Positions 39,856-48,853 of a stretch of DNA of 64,000 nucleotides are shown piece by piece. Source of the stretch: Sulfurimonas sp. HSL-1716. GTDB lineage: Bacteria; Campylobacterota; Campylobacteria; Campylobacterales; Sulfurimonadaceae. A model generated the notes under the pieces. The model was not told where the DNA came from and searched no databases. It saw only the letters and a program-made list of their open reading frames with translations. The DNA lies in NCBI RefSeq assembly GCF_039645975.1, contig NZ_CP147918.1, positions 2,193,567-2,257,566 on the forward strand, written 5' to 3'. Numbering within the stretch: the first letter of the stretch is position 1; each line of letters opens with the position of its first letter. The translations under genes were made by a program, and so were the position numbers.

Positions 39856-41478
39856 ATGACTAAATACATTTTTGTAACCGGAGGAGTTTTAAGCTCTCTT
39901 GGAAAGGGAATTACTGCGGCCAGTATAGGAACTCTGTTGAAACACGCCGGTGTAAATGTAGGAATGCTAAAGATTGATCCTTACATCAATGTCGATCCCG
40001 GTACCATGAGTCCCCTGGAGCATGGAGAGGTTTTTGTCACAAAAGACGGTGCAGAGACGGATCTGGATATCGGTAACTATGAAAGATTTTTAGATACGTC
40101 TTTTTTAAAATCAAGCAACTTTACGACGGGGCAGGTCTATCTTTCGGTGATCGAACGTGAAAGAAGCGGCGGATATCTCGGGCAGACCATACAGGTCGTT
40201 CCGCACATCGTAGGCGAGATCGTAAGCCGTATCAAAAAAGCCGGCGAAGAACGCGACGTCCTTATCGTCGAACTCGGCGGAACAGTAGGCGATATCGAAG
40301 GGCTTCCTTTTATGGAAGCTATCCGCCAGATGAAACATGACGAAGAGGTCGAAGGCACTTTTTTTGCCCACGTCGCGCTTATCCCGTACATCAAAGCCGC
40401 GGGAGAGCTCAAAAGCAAGCCGACTCAGCACTCGGTCCAAGAGCTTCGTCGTATCGGTATCTCTCCTCATATGATCATTGCAAGAAGCGAGAACGTACTT
40501 CCAAAAACGTTCAAGAAAAAACTTGCAATGAGCTGTGATGTTAGTCAGGACAGTGTTATCGAAGCGCTTGACGCAGCCACTATCTACGATGTTCCGATGT
40601 CTTTTTTAAGACAAAACATCCTAAACCCGATAGCAAAAGAGCTGGGACTCGGCGAACTTAACCCCGATATGGAAAGATGGGACGATCTGGTCAAAAAGAT
40701 AGTGCAGCCGAAAAACCGCATAGTTTTAGGATTCGTCGGCAAATATCTTCAACTAAAAGAATCGTATAAGTCCCTAACAGAATCACTCATTCACTCAGGG
40801 GCACATCTTGATACCCGCGTCGATATAGTATGGGTCGACAGCGAAGAGATAGAAGAGAAAAGTGCCGAAACACTTCTAAGCGACTGTGACTCTATTCTCG
40901 TTGCAGGCGGTTTTGGCAACCGCGGAGTTGAAGGCAAGATCCAGGCCATCAACTATGCGCGCACAAATAAAATACCGTATTTGGGGATATGTCTGGGCAT
41001 GCAGCTAACGCTCGTCGAATATGCCAGAAACGTACTCGGTTATAAAGGCGCGAACTCCACGGAGTTCGATGAAAACACCCCGTATCCGATGATATATCTT
41101 ATAGACAACTTCTTGGATCAAAGCGGAAACAAACAACTGCGCACACATACATCTCCGATGGGCGGAACACTTCGTCTTGGCGAGTATCCGTGTGAAACGA
41201 AAGAGGGCTCTATACTTCGCAATGCGTACAACGGCGAAAAGGTCATATATGAGCGCCACCGCCACCGTTATGAAGCAAATCCCGCCTACCGACAAGCACT
41301 TGAAGATGCGGGGATGATAGTCACGGGCGAATCAAACGGCCTTATCGAAACGGTAGAGGTACAGGATCATCCATGGTTTTTGGGCGTACAGTTTCATCCG
41401 GAATTTACATCGCGTCTACAAACACCAAACCCTACTATCCTAGCATTTGTAAAAGCGACTCTTGAACATATTTCTTGA
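39856..41478 (+). CDS. pyrG: CTP synthase
   Basis: Aminates UTP to CTP using glutamine. The N-terminal synthase domain starts [22 protein letters not shown] with the P-loop, followed by [20 protein letters not shown]. The C-terminal class I glutamine amidotransferase domain has the nucleophile in GICLGMQL near residue 379 and the His-Glu of VQFHPEFTS near 510. The ATG at 39856 is chosen over a TTG at 39850 because AAGTAAGG is 7 nt before it. Its 3' end overlaps recJ by 17 nt. Confidence 0.96.
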   Translation: MTKYIFVTGGVLSSLGKGITAASIGTLLKHAGVNVGMLKIDPYINVDPGTMSPLEHGEVFVTKDGAETDLDIGNYERFLDTSFLKSSNFTTGQVYLSVIERERSGGYLGQTIQVVPHIVGEIVSRIKKAGEERDVLIVELGGTVGDIEGLPFMEAIRQMKHDEEVEGTFFAHVALIPYIKAAGELKSKPTQHSVQELRRIGISPHMIIARSENVLPKTFKKKLAMSCDVSQDSVIEALDAATIYDVPMSFLRQNILNPIAKELGLGELNPDMERWDDLVKKIVQPKNRIVLGFVGKYLQLKESYKSLTESLIHSGAHLDTRVDIVWVDSEEIEEKSAETLLSDCDSILVAGGFGNRGVEGKIQAINYARTNKIPYLGICLGMQLTLVEYARNVLGYKGANSTEFDENTPYPMIYLIDNFLDQSGNKQLRTHTSPMGGTLRLGEYPCETKEGSILRNAYNGEKVIYERHRHRYEANPAYRQALEDAGMIVTGESNGLIETVEVQDHPWFLGVQFHPEFTSRLQTPNPTILAFVKATLEHIS

Positions 41479-43060
41479 TATCCCCCTGCTGACGGCCGAT
41501 AAAGTTTATCGGCTGCTAGCAGATCGTTTTGCCGACGGTCATAAGAGATTAAAAGATATTCCGTCTCCTACACTTTTAAAAAATTCGAAAAAAGCGGCAC
41601 AAAGAATCGCCGATGCGGTTAAAAACGGAGAAAAGATCACGCTTGTCGGCGATTACGACGTCGACGGAGTGACTTCCACTTCCATCATGGTACTTTTTTT
41701 CCGTGAGATCGGCTATCCGCTTAACGCGATAATACCGAACAGATTCGCAGACGGCTACGGCATAAACGAAAATATTTTACAAAGGATCAATGCGGACTTG
41801 GTTATAACCGTGGACAACGGTATAACCGCCGTTGACGCCGCGCGCATATGCAAAGAAAGAGGTATCGACCTCATCATAACCGATCACCACACTCCTTCCC
41901 GGCAGCTCCCTGATGCCTTTGCCATAGTGAACCCCAAACTCGACGGATGCACCTATCCGTTTAAAGAGATATGCGGAGCACAAGTGGCTTGGCTGCTGCT
42001 GGGACTCGTAAAAAAAGAGCTCGGAGTTCAGATAGATATGAAACAGTACCTGGATCTCGTCGCCCTTGCCGTGATCGCAGATGTCATGCCGCTGCAAAAC
42101 ATAAACCGTGCGATCGTTCAAGAGGGTCTAAAGCAGATGGCATCTTCTCCTCGGCCTTCATCGATCATTATCAAAGAGTTTTTGAATAAAGCCGTCATCT
42201 CTTCAGAAGACATAGCCTTTAGCATCGCACCGCGTATAAACTCCGCGGGAAGACTGGAAGACGCTTCGATCGCATTGGAGTTCTTGACAGCAGAAACTTA
42301 TGAGTCGGCGGCGCAGCGCTTTGAAACGCTCAACAATCTCAACAACATCAGAAAATCGACAGAAGCACAAACGGCACAAACGGCAAGCCTCTTTGTAGAT
42401 CAAAACGACAAAGTGATCGTCGTCGCAGGAAAAGATTGGCATGAAGGTGTCGTCGGGATCGTCGCTTCCAGACTGGTCAATAAATTTAAAAAACCTTCCA
42501 TCGTTTTAAACGTACACAACGGAATCGCAAAAGGCAGTGCAAGAAGCATAGGTGATGTGGATATATTCTCTCTTATAGATTCTCAAAAAAATCTTTTGGA
42601 AAAGTTCGGCGGACACAAAATGGCGGCAGGACTCAGTTTGCGAGAAGACAAAATAGAGGCATTTAAAAGAGCGATAAACGAGGAAGCATCGAAAATAGAT
42701 CCGAACGATTTTCTGCCCAAAGAGAACATACTTGGTGAACTTGAAAGTGATGCCATAAATTTTGAACTGCTTGACATACTTGAAAAGTTCGAGCCCTACG
42801 GAGAGGGAAATCCCCGTCCAAAATTCCTTATAAGAGACGCTCGGCTTCAAAGCATAAAACTTTTCGGTGCAGACAGATCGCACAGCAGGCTAAATATAAA
42901 GATCCATCCTTACGACAAAAAAATATTGGAGATAGTGGCATTCAGACAGGTTTTGGAAGTTCCCGGCGACAAAAAGATCACTTGCAGCTATACGGTCGGC
43001 AAAAATGTCTTTAACGGACGAACATCTATACAACTGATGCTCGATACTCTGTATAACTGA
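41462..43060 (+). CDS. recJ: Single-stranded-DNA-specific exonuclease RecJ
   Basis: A 5'-3' ssDNA exonuclease of recombination and mismatch repair, DHH superfamily. [16 protein letters not shown] near residue 61 and [10 protein letters not shown] near 138 are the metal-binding motifs, [11 protein letters not shown] near 380 is the DHHA1 motif, and the C-terminal OB-like part includes [13 protein letters not shown]. The start is a TTG within the end of pyrG, with no better start nearby, so translation is probably coupled; the exact start is uncertain. Length of 532 residues is usual. Confidence 0.92.
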   Translation: MNIFLDIPLLTADKVYRLLADRFADGHKRLKDIPSPTLLKNSKKAAQRIADAVKNGEKITLVGDYDVDGVTSTSIMVLFFREIGYPLNAIIPNRFADGYGINENILQRINADLVITVDNGITAVDAARICKERGIDLIITDHHTPSRQLPDAFAIVNPKLDGCTYPFKEICGAQVAWLLLGLVKKELGVQIDMKQYLDLVALAVIADVMPLQNINRAIVQEGLKQMASSPRPSSIIIKEFLNKAVISSEDIAFSIAPRINSAGRLEDASIALEFLTAETYESAAQRFETLNNLNNIRKSTEAQTAQTASLFVDQNDKVIVVAGKDWHEGVVGIVASRLVNKFKKPSIVLNVHNGIAKGSARSIGDVDIFSLIDSQKNLLEKFGGHKMAAGLSLREDKIEAFKRAINEEASKIDPNDFLPKENILGELESDAINFELLDILEKFEPYGEGNPRPKFLIRDARLQSIKLFGADRSHSRLNIKIHPYDKKILEIVAFRQVLEVPGDKKITCSYTVGKNVFNGRTSIQLMLDTLYN

Positions 43061-43065
43061 TACAT

Positions 43066-43524
43066 CTACCTAAATTTTAAAGTCAAATCCCTATACTCTC
43101 GTAAAATCGATTCAAGCTTTTCTAAAAACATTTCAGGAGCATAAACAAGCAGGTCTTGTATCTTATAAAACTTATCCGTTTCCATCTTGTTTACAAGGGC
43201 TCTTTCTTTGCATAACGAAGATTGTAACAACTCTTTCTCTTTTGCCGTGATCGATTCTGAAATATGTTTCAAAAATATCTTTCTCGCTCTAAAGCTGTCA
43301 TCAAACAACAGTTGTTCTGGTATATTCAAAACTTCCGCAATGGATGGAATAAGTTCTATTTTTATTCCTATTCTGCCGTTTAAATATGCATAAATAGTAT
43401 TTTCTGAAGGAATGTTGCCTGTATTTTTTAGTTTGACATCCAGTAGAATCAGCTTTTTGGCGAACTCTTTTTTCGACATCTTTCTGTCTCTTAAGTATAA
43501 ATTTATTTTTTCATACACTTCCAT
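43066..43524 (-). CDS. Helix-turn-helix (XRE-like) transcriptional regulator
   Basis: A 152-residue protein. Residues 15-75 read as an XRE/lambda-repressor HTH: MSKKEFAKKL (helices 1-2), ENTIYAYLNGRIG (recognition helix region) and IPSIAEVLNIPEQLLF (helices 4-5). An insertion of about ten residues lies in the turn region. The C-terminal half is charged and helical, perhaps for dimerisation. It is divergent from the PAS-GGDEF-EAL gene, and the shared 265-bp upstream stretch contains several TTGTA/TACAA dyads, candidate operators. No toxin partner or phage gene is adjacent. Confidence 0.7.
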   Translation of the reverse strand: MEVYEKINLYLRDRKMSKKEFAKKLILLDVKLKNTGNIPSENTIYAYLNGRIGIKIELIPSIAEVLNIPEQLLFDDSFRARKIFLKHISESITAKEKELLQSSLCKERALVNKMETDKFYKIQDLLVYAPEMFLEKLESILREYRDLTLKFR

Positions 43525-43577
43525 AGCTCATTTAACCTACTTTTTTGTAGTTATGATACATAATCTCTTCATATTTA

Positions 43578-43636
43578 TTGTATTATACAAGTCAATATAA
43601 CTTGTTTTACAGTATATTTTTGTACGTTAAGTACAA
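43578..43636. promoter_or_regulatory. Cluster of dyad repeats, candidate operators of the HTH regulator
   Basis: The 265-bp gap between the divergent regulator and PAS-GGDEF-EAL genes holds TTGTATTATACAA (43578-43590), ACAAG-N9-CTTGT (43587-43605) and TTGTACGTTAAGTACAA (43620-43636). The first and third share half-sites TTGTA/TACAA. Such repeats beside an HTH gene are typical autoregulatory sites. The rest of the gap is A/T-rich without an open frame. Confidence 0.5.
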
Positions 43637-43789
43637 TAATATTATTTGATTGTAATCGAATCCGTACTATTTTTAGATAAAATGCAAAAAACGGAAAATC
43701 GAGCCGCACAAATTTGACAGTAAATCTCTATAAAGCAATCAGCAAAGTCTCGGCAATAATTTACTTTGGGCGATGAAAGGAAGGTAGCA

Positions 43790-45391
43790 ATGGAAAAAAC
43801 TCATGAACAAGCAGATGCGTTTGAACAAGAAACTACCCTTCAAACATTTATCACTCTTATAAACTCGACCATAGAGGGCCTGATCATCCTAGATGAAGAC
43901 AGATGCTGCATATATGCCAACAGTGCGATGATCAATATGTTCAAATATGACAAAGACAATATCTTGGGTAGGGATATAAAAGAGTTTATCGCCCCACAGT
44001 GCCGAGAACTCGCAAAAAGTATGATCAAAATACCCGACAAAGATCCCTATGAGATCTGGATGCAGCGCAGTGACGGCTCTGCTTTTCCGGCGATCGTACG
44101 CGGAAGAGATATGCTCCTTGCTGGTAAATCCATTCGTGTCAGCGCCGTACTCGATATTTCAAAACTTAAAGAGAACGAAGACAAAGTCTTTCAACTGGCA
44201 TATTACGACAGTCTTACGAACCTGCCAAACCGCCAAAAACTTACAGAAGTGCTACAAGATGCTGCTCCTATGGCATGTGCTATTTTAAATATAGACCTTT
44301 TTAAAGAGATCAACGATTTTTTCGGTATCTCCATAGGAGACTCTATCTTAAAACAGGTTGGAGAGTGGTTCAAAGAGATGAAAATAAGCGCTTATCGCAT
44401 TGGCGGCGACGAGTTTGTCGTTCTTTATAAAGAAGATATCTCCTGGAAAAATATTCATAAGCACGTCACGAATCTGCTGCAATCCATTGAAGAAAAGGTC
44501 TTTATCGTCGATAACGAAACATTCAGCATAAGAATGACAGCCGGTATCGCGATCGGCAACGACAAGCTTTTAACCCGTGCAGATATCGCTTTGCATCGGG
44601 CAAAAGAGCAGAAAAAATCGATCCTTCTGTATGAGGAAGAGGATAATGTGGAAGAGATACTTCATAAGAACATTGCGATGACCGCTACCATACGCGATGC
44701 ACTCGCCAATAACCGTATAATATGCTACTATCAGCCTATCGTAAACTTACATACGAATACGGTCGGCGAATATGAGACTCTTGTTCGTCTGATCGATTCT
44801 CAAGGTAATATCATCCCTCCTGCAGAGTTTTTAGCTCTTGCAAAAAAGACAAAGCTTTATCCCGCGATAACAAAAGAGGTAGTACGTCAATCCTGTGAAC
44901 TCTTCTCTACACGTAAAGAACAGTTCTCCATAAATCTTTCAAAAAGTGATATCGAACATCAAAATACGGTAAATGATATCCTTGAGATCATTACAGAAAC
45001 GGGCACCGCATCTCGTATTATCTTTGAGATCCTTGAATATGAAGAGATCGAAAACTATGCAGAGGTTGCGGAATTTATAGCAAAAGCGAAAAAATTGGGC
45101 GTCAAGATCGCCATAGACGATTTTGGAACGGGGTACTCAAATTTTGAAAACATACTAAATCTTAACGTAGATTATATAAAGATCGACGGTTCTTTGATAC
45201 AGGGTATCTCAAACAACACCCGCCACAGTATCATCATCGAAACTATCGTGGAGTTCTCCAAAAAGATAGGCGCAAAAACTATCGCCGAATTTGTAAGCAG
45301 CGAATCTATATATCAAGCCGTGATCGAGCATGGAATAGATTATTCCCAAGGATACTTCACCGGCAAGCCCGGACCAAGTCTTTTAGCCTGA
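43790..45391 (+). CDS. PAS-GGDEF-EAL cyclic-di-GMP signalling protein
   Basis: Cytoplasmic protein of 533 residues without membrane segments. A PAS domain (about 15-125, LIILDEDRCCIYANSAMINMF) is followed by a diguanylate cyclase domain with intact GGDEF near 204 (YRIGGDEFVVLY), but no RxxD inhibitory site is evident before it. The EAL domain has the signature changed to ETL (GEYETLVRL, near 326), keeping the metal-binding Glu; SINLSKSD, ILEYEE, IDDFGTGYSNF near 443, IKIDGSLI and GYFTGKP are all present, so phosphodiesterase activity is likely. The start at 43790 has GGAAGG upstream and is preferred to 43766. Confidence 0.88.
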   Translation: MEKTHEQADAFEQETTLQTFITLINSTIEGLIILDEDRCCIYANSAMINMFKYDKDNILGRDIKEFIAPQCRELAKSMIKIPDKDPYEIWMQRSDGSAFPAIVRGRDMLLAGKSIRVSAVLDISKLKENEDKVFQLAYYDSLTNLPNRQKLTEVLQDAAPMACAILNIDLFKEINDFFGISIGDSILKQVGEWFKEMKISAYRIGGDEFVVLYKEDISWKNIHKHVTNLLQSIEEKVFIVDNETFSIRMTAGIAIGNDKLLTRADIALHRAKEQKKSILLYEEEDNVEEILHKNIAMTATIRDALANNRIICYYQPIVNLHTNTVGEYETLVRLIDSQGNIIPPAEFLALAKKTKLYPAITKEVVRQSCELFSTRKEQFSINLSKSDIEHQNTVNDILEIITETGTASRIIFEILEYEEIENYAEVAEFIAKAKKLGVKIAIDDFGTGYSNFENILNLNVDYIKIDGSLIQGISNNTRHSIIIETIVEFSKKIGAKTIAEFVSSESIYQAVIEHGIDYSQGYFTGKPGPSLLA

Positions 45392-45408
45392 TTTTTTCCT
45401 TTTAACTC

Positions 45409-46713
45409 CTACTTCATTAGGACAATAAGCTCTTCAACCGTTTTGTCAAACTCACTTTGATTCGCGGCTTTTTGGCTCATGAACGCCTCCATGGTCTCTT
45501 TTTTTGCAATAGCCTCGTCCAGTTCTTTGTCACTACCTTTTGTATAGGCGCCGATACGTATAAGCGTTTCATTTTCCTGAAGCAGAGTGTAAAGACGTCT
45601 GAACTTTATTGCCGCTTTAAAATGATCCTCTTCGATGATATCCGTCATGACCCTCGATGCCGAATTGAGTATGTTTATAGGAGGATAGATACCAAAGTCC
45701 GTAAGCTCGCGGGAAAGTACGATATGCCCGTCTAAAATAGAACGCGATTGATCGGCGATGGGATCGCTCATATCGTCGCCTTCCGTAAGCACCGTGAAAA
45801 AGGCGGTAATAGAGCCTTTGCCCTCCTCTTTTCCTGCCCTTTCCATCAGCTGCGGCAAAAGTGTTAAAGATGAAGGCGGATACCCTTTTGAGGTAGGCGG
45901 TTCACCAAGAGCCAGACCTATTTCGCGCTGAGCCATCGCAAAACGGGTGACGGAATCCATGATGAAAAGCACGTCATGCCCCATATCTTTAAAATATTCC
46001 GCAACGCTCATAGCCGAAAATGCTCCGTACTTACGCATCAAAGGAGAATCATCCGAAGTCGCTACGACGATTACGGTGTTCTCCAGGTTCCCACCGAGAT
46101 TTTTCTCTATGAATTCGGGAACTTCGCGTCCGCGTTCTCCGATGAGCGCTACAACTTTTATGGGCGCCTGGCTTCCCCGCACGATCATTCCCATCAACGT
46201 CGATTTACCGACACCGCTTCCCGCAAAGATACCGAGTTTCTGCCCTTTTCCGCATGTCAAAAAGCCGTCTATCGTTTTCACGCCGACACTAAATACCTCA
46301 TTTATCATTCCGCGTTTCATCGCTTCTATAGGAGATTTGATGATAGGGTTCAATCTATCCGACTTTACCTGACCTTTGCCGTCTATGGGTTTCATAAACG
46401 GATCGACGACACGCCCCAAAAGCGCTTCGCTGACCGGTATGTTCATACCGTTTGAGTCTTGATACACCTTATCCTGCGAACAAAATCCCTCAACAAAACT
46501 AAAAGGGGTAATATAAAAAACGGCATCGTCTATCTCTGTCACCATTCCGGTAGTTTCCAGATCGGAACTGCTTGAGATGATACGGACCATATCTCCGATG
46601 CTTACATGCAGCCCTCTTGCCGTGATAACATTGGCATTTATCTTGATGACCTCTCCAAATGAGGTAGAGTAGTTTTTTGAAGAGAGTTTCGATTTAAGTG
46701 ATTTAAAGGGCAT
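45409..46713 (-). CDS. fliI: Flagellar export ATPase FliI
   Basis: Hexameric ATPase of the flagellar type III export apparatus, 434 residues, related to the F1 beta subunit. Walker A is in IFAGSGVGKSTLMGMIVRG near 163, Walker B in DVLFIMDSVTRFAMAQREIG near 250, followed by the FliI-typical LGEPPTSKGYPPS. GAGGAC precedes the ATG. No other flagellar gene is within the window; folE lies 12 nt upstream on the same strand, so it is probably expressed with folE. Confidence 0.94.
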   Translation of the reverse strand: MPFKSLKSKLSSKNYSTSFGEVIKINANVITARGLHVSIGDMVRIISSSSDLETTGMVTEIDDAVFYITPFSFVEGFCSQDKVYQDSNGMNIPVSEALLGRVVDPFMKPIDGKGQVKSDRLNPIIKSPIEAMKRGMINEVFSVGVKTIDGFLTCGKGQKLGIFAGSGVGKSTLMGMIVRGSQAPIKVVALIGERGREVPEFIEKNLGGNLENTVIVVATSDDSPLMRKYGAFSAMSVAEYFKDMGHDVLFIMDSVTRFAMAQREIGLALGEPPTSKGYPPSSLTLLPQLMERAGKEEGKGSITAFFTVLTEGDDMSDPIADQSRSILDGHIVLSRELTDFGIYPPINILNSASRVMTDIIEEDHFKAAIKFRRLYTLLQENETLIRIGAYTKGSDKELDEAIAKKETMEAFMSQKAANQSEFDKTVEELIVLMK

Positions 46714-46725
46714 ATGTCCTCACTT

Positions 46726-47310
46726 TTAGTAGCGATTTCCGATAGGCGCATTGATGAGAGAGAAAAACTCCGCACGGGTCTTCTCATCACTTTTGAAAAG
46801 TCCTCTGAGCGCGCTTGATGTCGTCGTGGAGTTTATCTTTTCCACTCCGCGCATCTCCATACACATGTGACGGGCCTGAATGACGACGGCTACACCTTTT
46901 GGCTTGATGGTCTGCATGATAGCATCTGCGATCTGTTCGGTCAACTGCTCTTGTATCTGCATCCGGCGTGCAAACACGTTCACCACTCGGGGTATCTTTG
47001 AAAGCCCCACAACCTTCCCGTCTGGTATATAAGCAACATGAGCTCGGCCGATGATAGGAAGAAGATGATGTTCGCATGTAGAATAAACCTCTATATCTTT
47101 AATGACCACCATCTCATCGTTACTGCTTGTAAAGAGTGCGGAGTTGAGTATCTCGTTGGCGTCCTCTTTATATCCGCCATACATAAATTCATATGCCTTT
47201 CGAACACGCTCCGGCGTCTTTAAAAGCCCTTCGCGCAAAGGGTTTTCACCCACGCTTTGTATGATAAGTCTTACGGCTTCTTCAAACTCTTTGTCTTGCT
47301 TCTTGCTCAA
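46726..47310 (-). CDS. folE: GTP cyclohydrolase I
   Basis: Converts GTP to dihydroneopterin triphosphate, first step of folate synthesis. Zinc and catalytic motifs [16 protein letters not shown] (near residue 80) and HMCMEMRGV (near 150) are present. I place the start at the TTG of 47310, giving a protein beginning [12 protein letters not shown] after the initiator, because AGAGGGA lies five bases before it. An ATG at 47349 would add 13 residues in an A/T-rich tract with a poorer ribosome site. Length is then 194 residues, normal for the family. Confidence 0.92.
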   Translation of the reverse strand: MSKKQDKEFEEAVRLIIQSVGENPLREGLLKTPERVRKAYEFMYGGYKEDANEILNSALFTSSNDEMVVIKDIEVYSTCEHHLLPIIGRAHVAYIPDGKVVGLSKIPRVVNVFARRMQIQEQLTEQIADAIMQTIKPKGVAVVIQARHMCMEMRGVEKINSTTTSSALRGLFKSDEKTRAEFFSLINAPIGNRY

Positions 47311-47520
47311 ATATATCCCTCTAAAGTTTTTATTGTGATAGATTAACACTAAATTGCTGAGAGAATGATGTGATTTGGCTTCTAATTGGATTTATTGTTA
47401 ACAAGAGTGAAGATAGGAAAAAGTTGAGTTGTGAACAGATGCCGACAACCGAATTTACATTATGTTTTAAGTTTAGCAGGTATAAAATGGTATAACAAAT
47501 ATTATTTAAAGAGTAGTAAA

Positions 47521-48036
47521 ATGAAATTTGCTAGTTTAATCGTACTGGTTTTGATACTTACTGGATGTGGTATGCGCAGCATAGGGGTCGGCACACCTGA
47601 ATACAAAGCGATGACCTCGATGAAACCATCGGAGAATGAAGCTTTATTTTATTGGGCATTAGATCCGATGGGAGCCTGCACTATTAACAATGCAGAGATA
47701 ACTAGTTTGGGAATAAATAGCCTAATTACAGAACTGGACAGAGGTATGTATACTTTAAATATTTCCGCCAATGATGTGCAAGTAGCTAAAGTCGGTGGAC
47801 TGCAGTATACAATTTTTAAGGCACCTGCTACGTCTGAGTTATCTTTAACACTCTCTCATGATTCATTTGCCGGATCCGCAAGACCACTGCAAGGTCTAAG
47901 ATTTATGCCCATACCAAAGGCTACATATTACATAATCACCTGTAATCCTCATGGAGTTACAGATGAGTCAGGCTTTACCTCCAAAGAAACATTTTACAAC
48001 ATTTTACTAAAAGGTAATTATACGCTTACCAAATAA
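47521..48036 (+). CDS. Lipoprotein of unknown function
   Basis: A 171-residue protein with a lipoprotein signal (IVLVLILTGCG, lipidation Cys at about residue 16), so it is anchored in the inner or outer membrane. The rest has alternating strand-like stretches, such as LFYWALDPMGACTINN and LDRGMYTLNISANDVQVAKV, suggesting a beta-sandwich; I recognise no family. The start is the ATG just before the signal sequence. It begins after a 210-bp gene-free stretch and is followed 23 bases later by a second lipoprotein gene, probably cotranscribed. The following gene ends at a strong hairpin. Confidence 0.7.
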   Translation: MKFASLIVLVLILTGCGMRSIGVGTPEYKAMTSMKPSENEALFYWALDPMGACTINNAEITSLGINSLITELDRGMYTLNISANDVQVAKVGGLQYTIFKAPATSELSLTLSHDSFAGSARPLQGLRFMPIPKATYYIITCNPHGVTDESGFTSKETFYNILLKGNYTLTK

Positions 48037-48059
48037 TCATCATCAATGAAAGTAGTTAT

Positions 48060-48809
48060 ATGAAATATTTATTTGCCAAACTCAGTTTACTGGCCTTGCT
48101 TGCGACATTATTTACCGCTTGCGCCAGCAAGGCAGTTGTAGTCGTTCCTATTGATAAATCCAGCAAATTTGCATATGCAAATGGAGATACTAAACCCAAG
48201 ATGCAGCCCTTAGCAGAAGAGCCGATTAAAAAACAAAACAAAGCAGATGCAGTAAACCAGCCATGGCAATCTGCCAAGCTTCAAAAGGATGTCGATAAAT
48301 TAGAGGCCAATAAAGACTACAAGGGATTAAAAGAGTATACCGACAATCATCCGCAAGCAGTTTACTATATCAAAGATGAACCGTTAAAGTTAGCTATGAT
48401 AGGCCCCAAGGGTTTAAAAGTAGGAGATATACGGGAATATCTCAAAAATGGTAAAAGTGAGCTAATCCTTTTATCCATGATTAAGCAACAAGAAAGTCCC
48501 TATAAAAAGTTTACTCTCCATGAGATCGATCTGCTAGAAAAAATGGGACTGACAGATAAGGTGATAGCAGCGATGATAGATGTAACTACCCTTTTGCTAC
48601 ATGATGAAAAAATTCGAAAACAACAGAACTATTTTTTAGAAGAGCAAAAAAGGATAGCCGCTTCTCAACACACTGCTGCAGTGTATCAAACTACACAAAA
48701 TCAAACTCAGCAGAAGCCTGATGAGCCTGATGAGACAACAGAAAAAGTTAAAAATGAAGTAATAAAACAAGGTGTAGGCATACTGCTAGATCAGTTATTT
48801 CACCGATAA
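48060..48809 (+). CDS. Lipoprotein of unknown function with Gln-rich tail
   Basis: A 249-residue protein with a lipobox (LFTACAS, Cys at about 21). A Lys/Gln/Ala-rich linker runs to about residue 75, followed by a helical region including LILLSMIKQQESPYKKFTLHEIDLLEKMGL, the last part reminiscent of short helix pairs that recognise peptides or envelope partners, then a coiled-coil-like charged tail with QTTQNQTQQKPDEPDE. I recognise no named family. The gene follows another lipoprotein gene and ends before a perfect hairpin. A pair of uncharacterised surface lipoproteins is all that can be said. Confidence 0.7.
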   Translation: MKYLFAKLSLLALLATLFTACASKAVVVVPIDKSSKFAYANGDTKPKMQPLAEEPIKKQNKADAVNQPWQSAKLQKDVDKLEANKDYKGLKEYTDNHPQAVYYIKDEPLKLAMIGPKGLKVGDIREYLKNGKSELILLSMIKQQESPYKKFTLHEIDLLEKMGLTDKVIAAMIDVTTLLLHDEKIRKQQNYFLEEQKRIAASQHTAAVYQTTQNQTQQKPDEPDETTEKVKNEVIKQGVGILLDQLFHR

Positions 48810-48816
48810 GGAGGAG

Positions 48817-48845
48817 CTTACATGTAGAAAAGATCTACATGTAAG
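48817..48845. terminator. Strong hairpin between the lipoprotein genes and rnj
   Basis: Eleven-nt perfect arms CTTACATGTAG and CTACATGTAAG with a seven-base loop, 7 bases after the lipoprotein stop and 8 bases beyond the convergent RNase J stop. Confidence 0.75.
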
Positions 48846-48853
48846 AAATGTCG

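Noticed and set aside
45409..46713. Possibility that the ATPase is a virulence type III secretion ATPase or F1 beta subunit
   Set aside because: The sequence has FliI-type features and no secretion or ATP synthase genes are adjacent.
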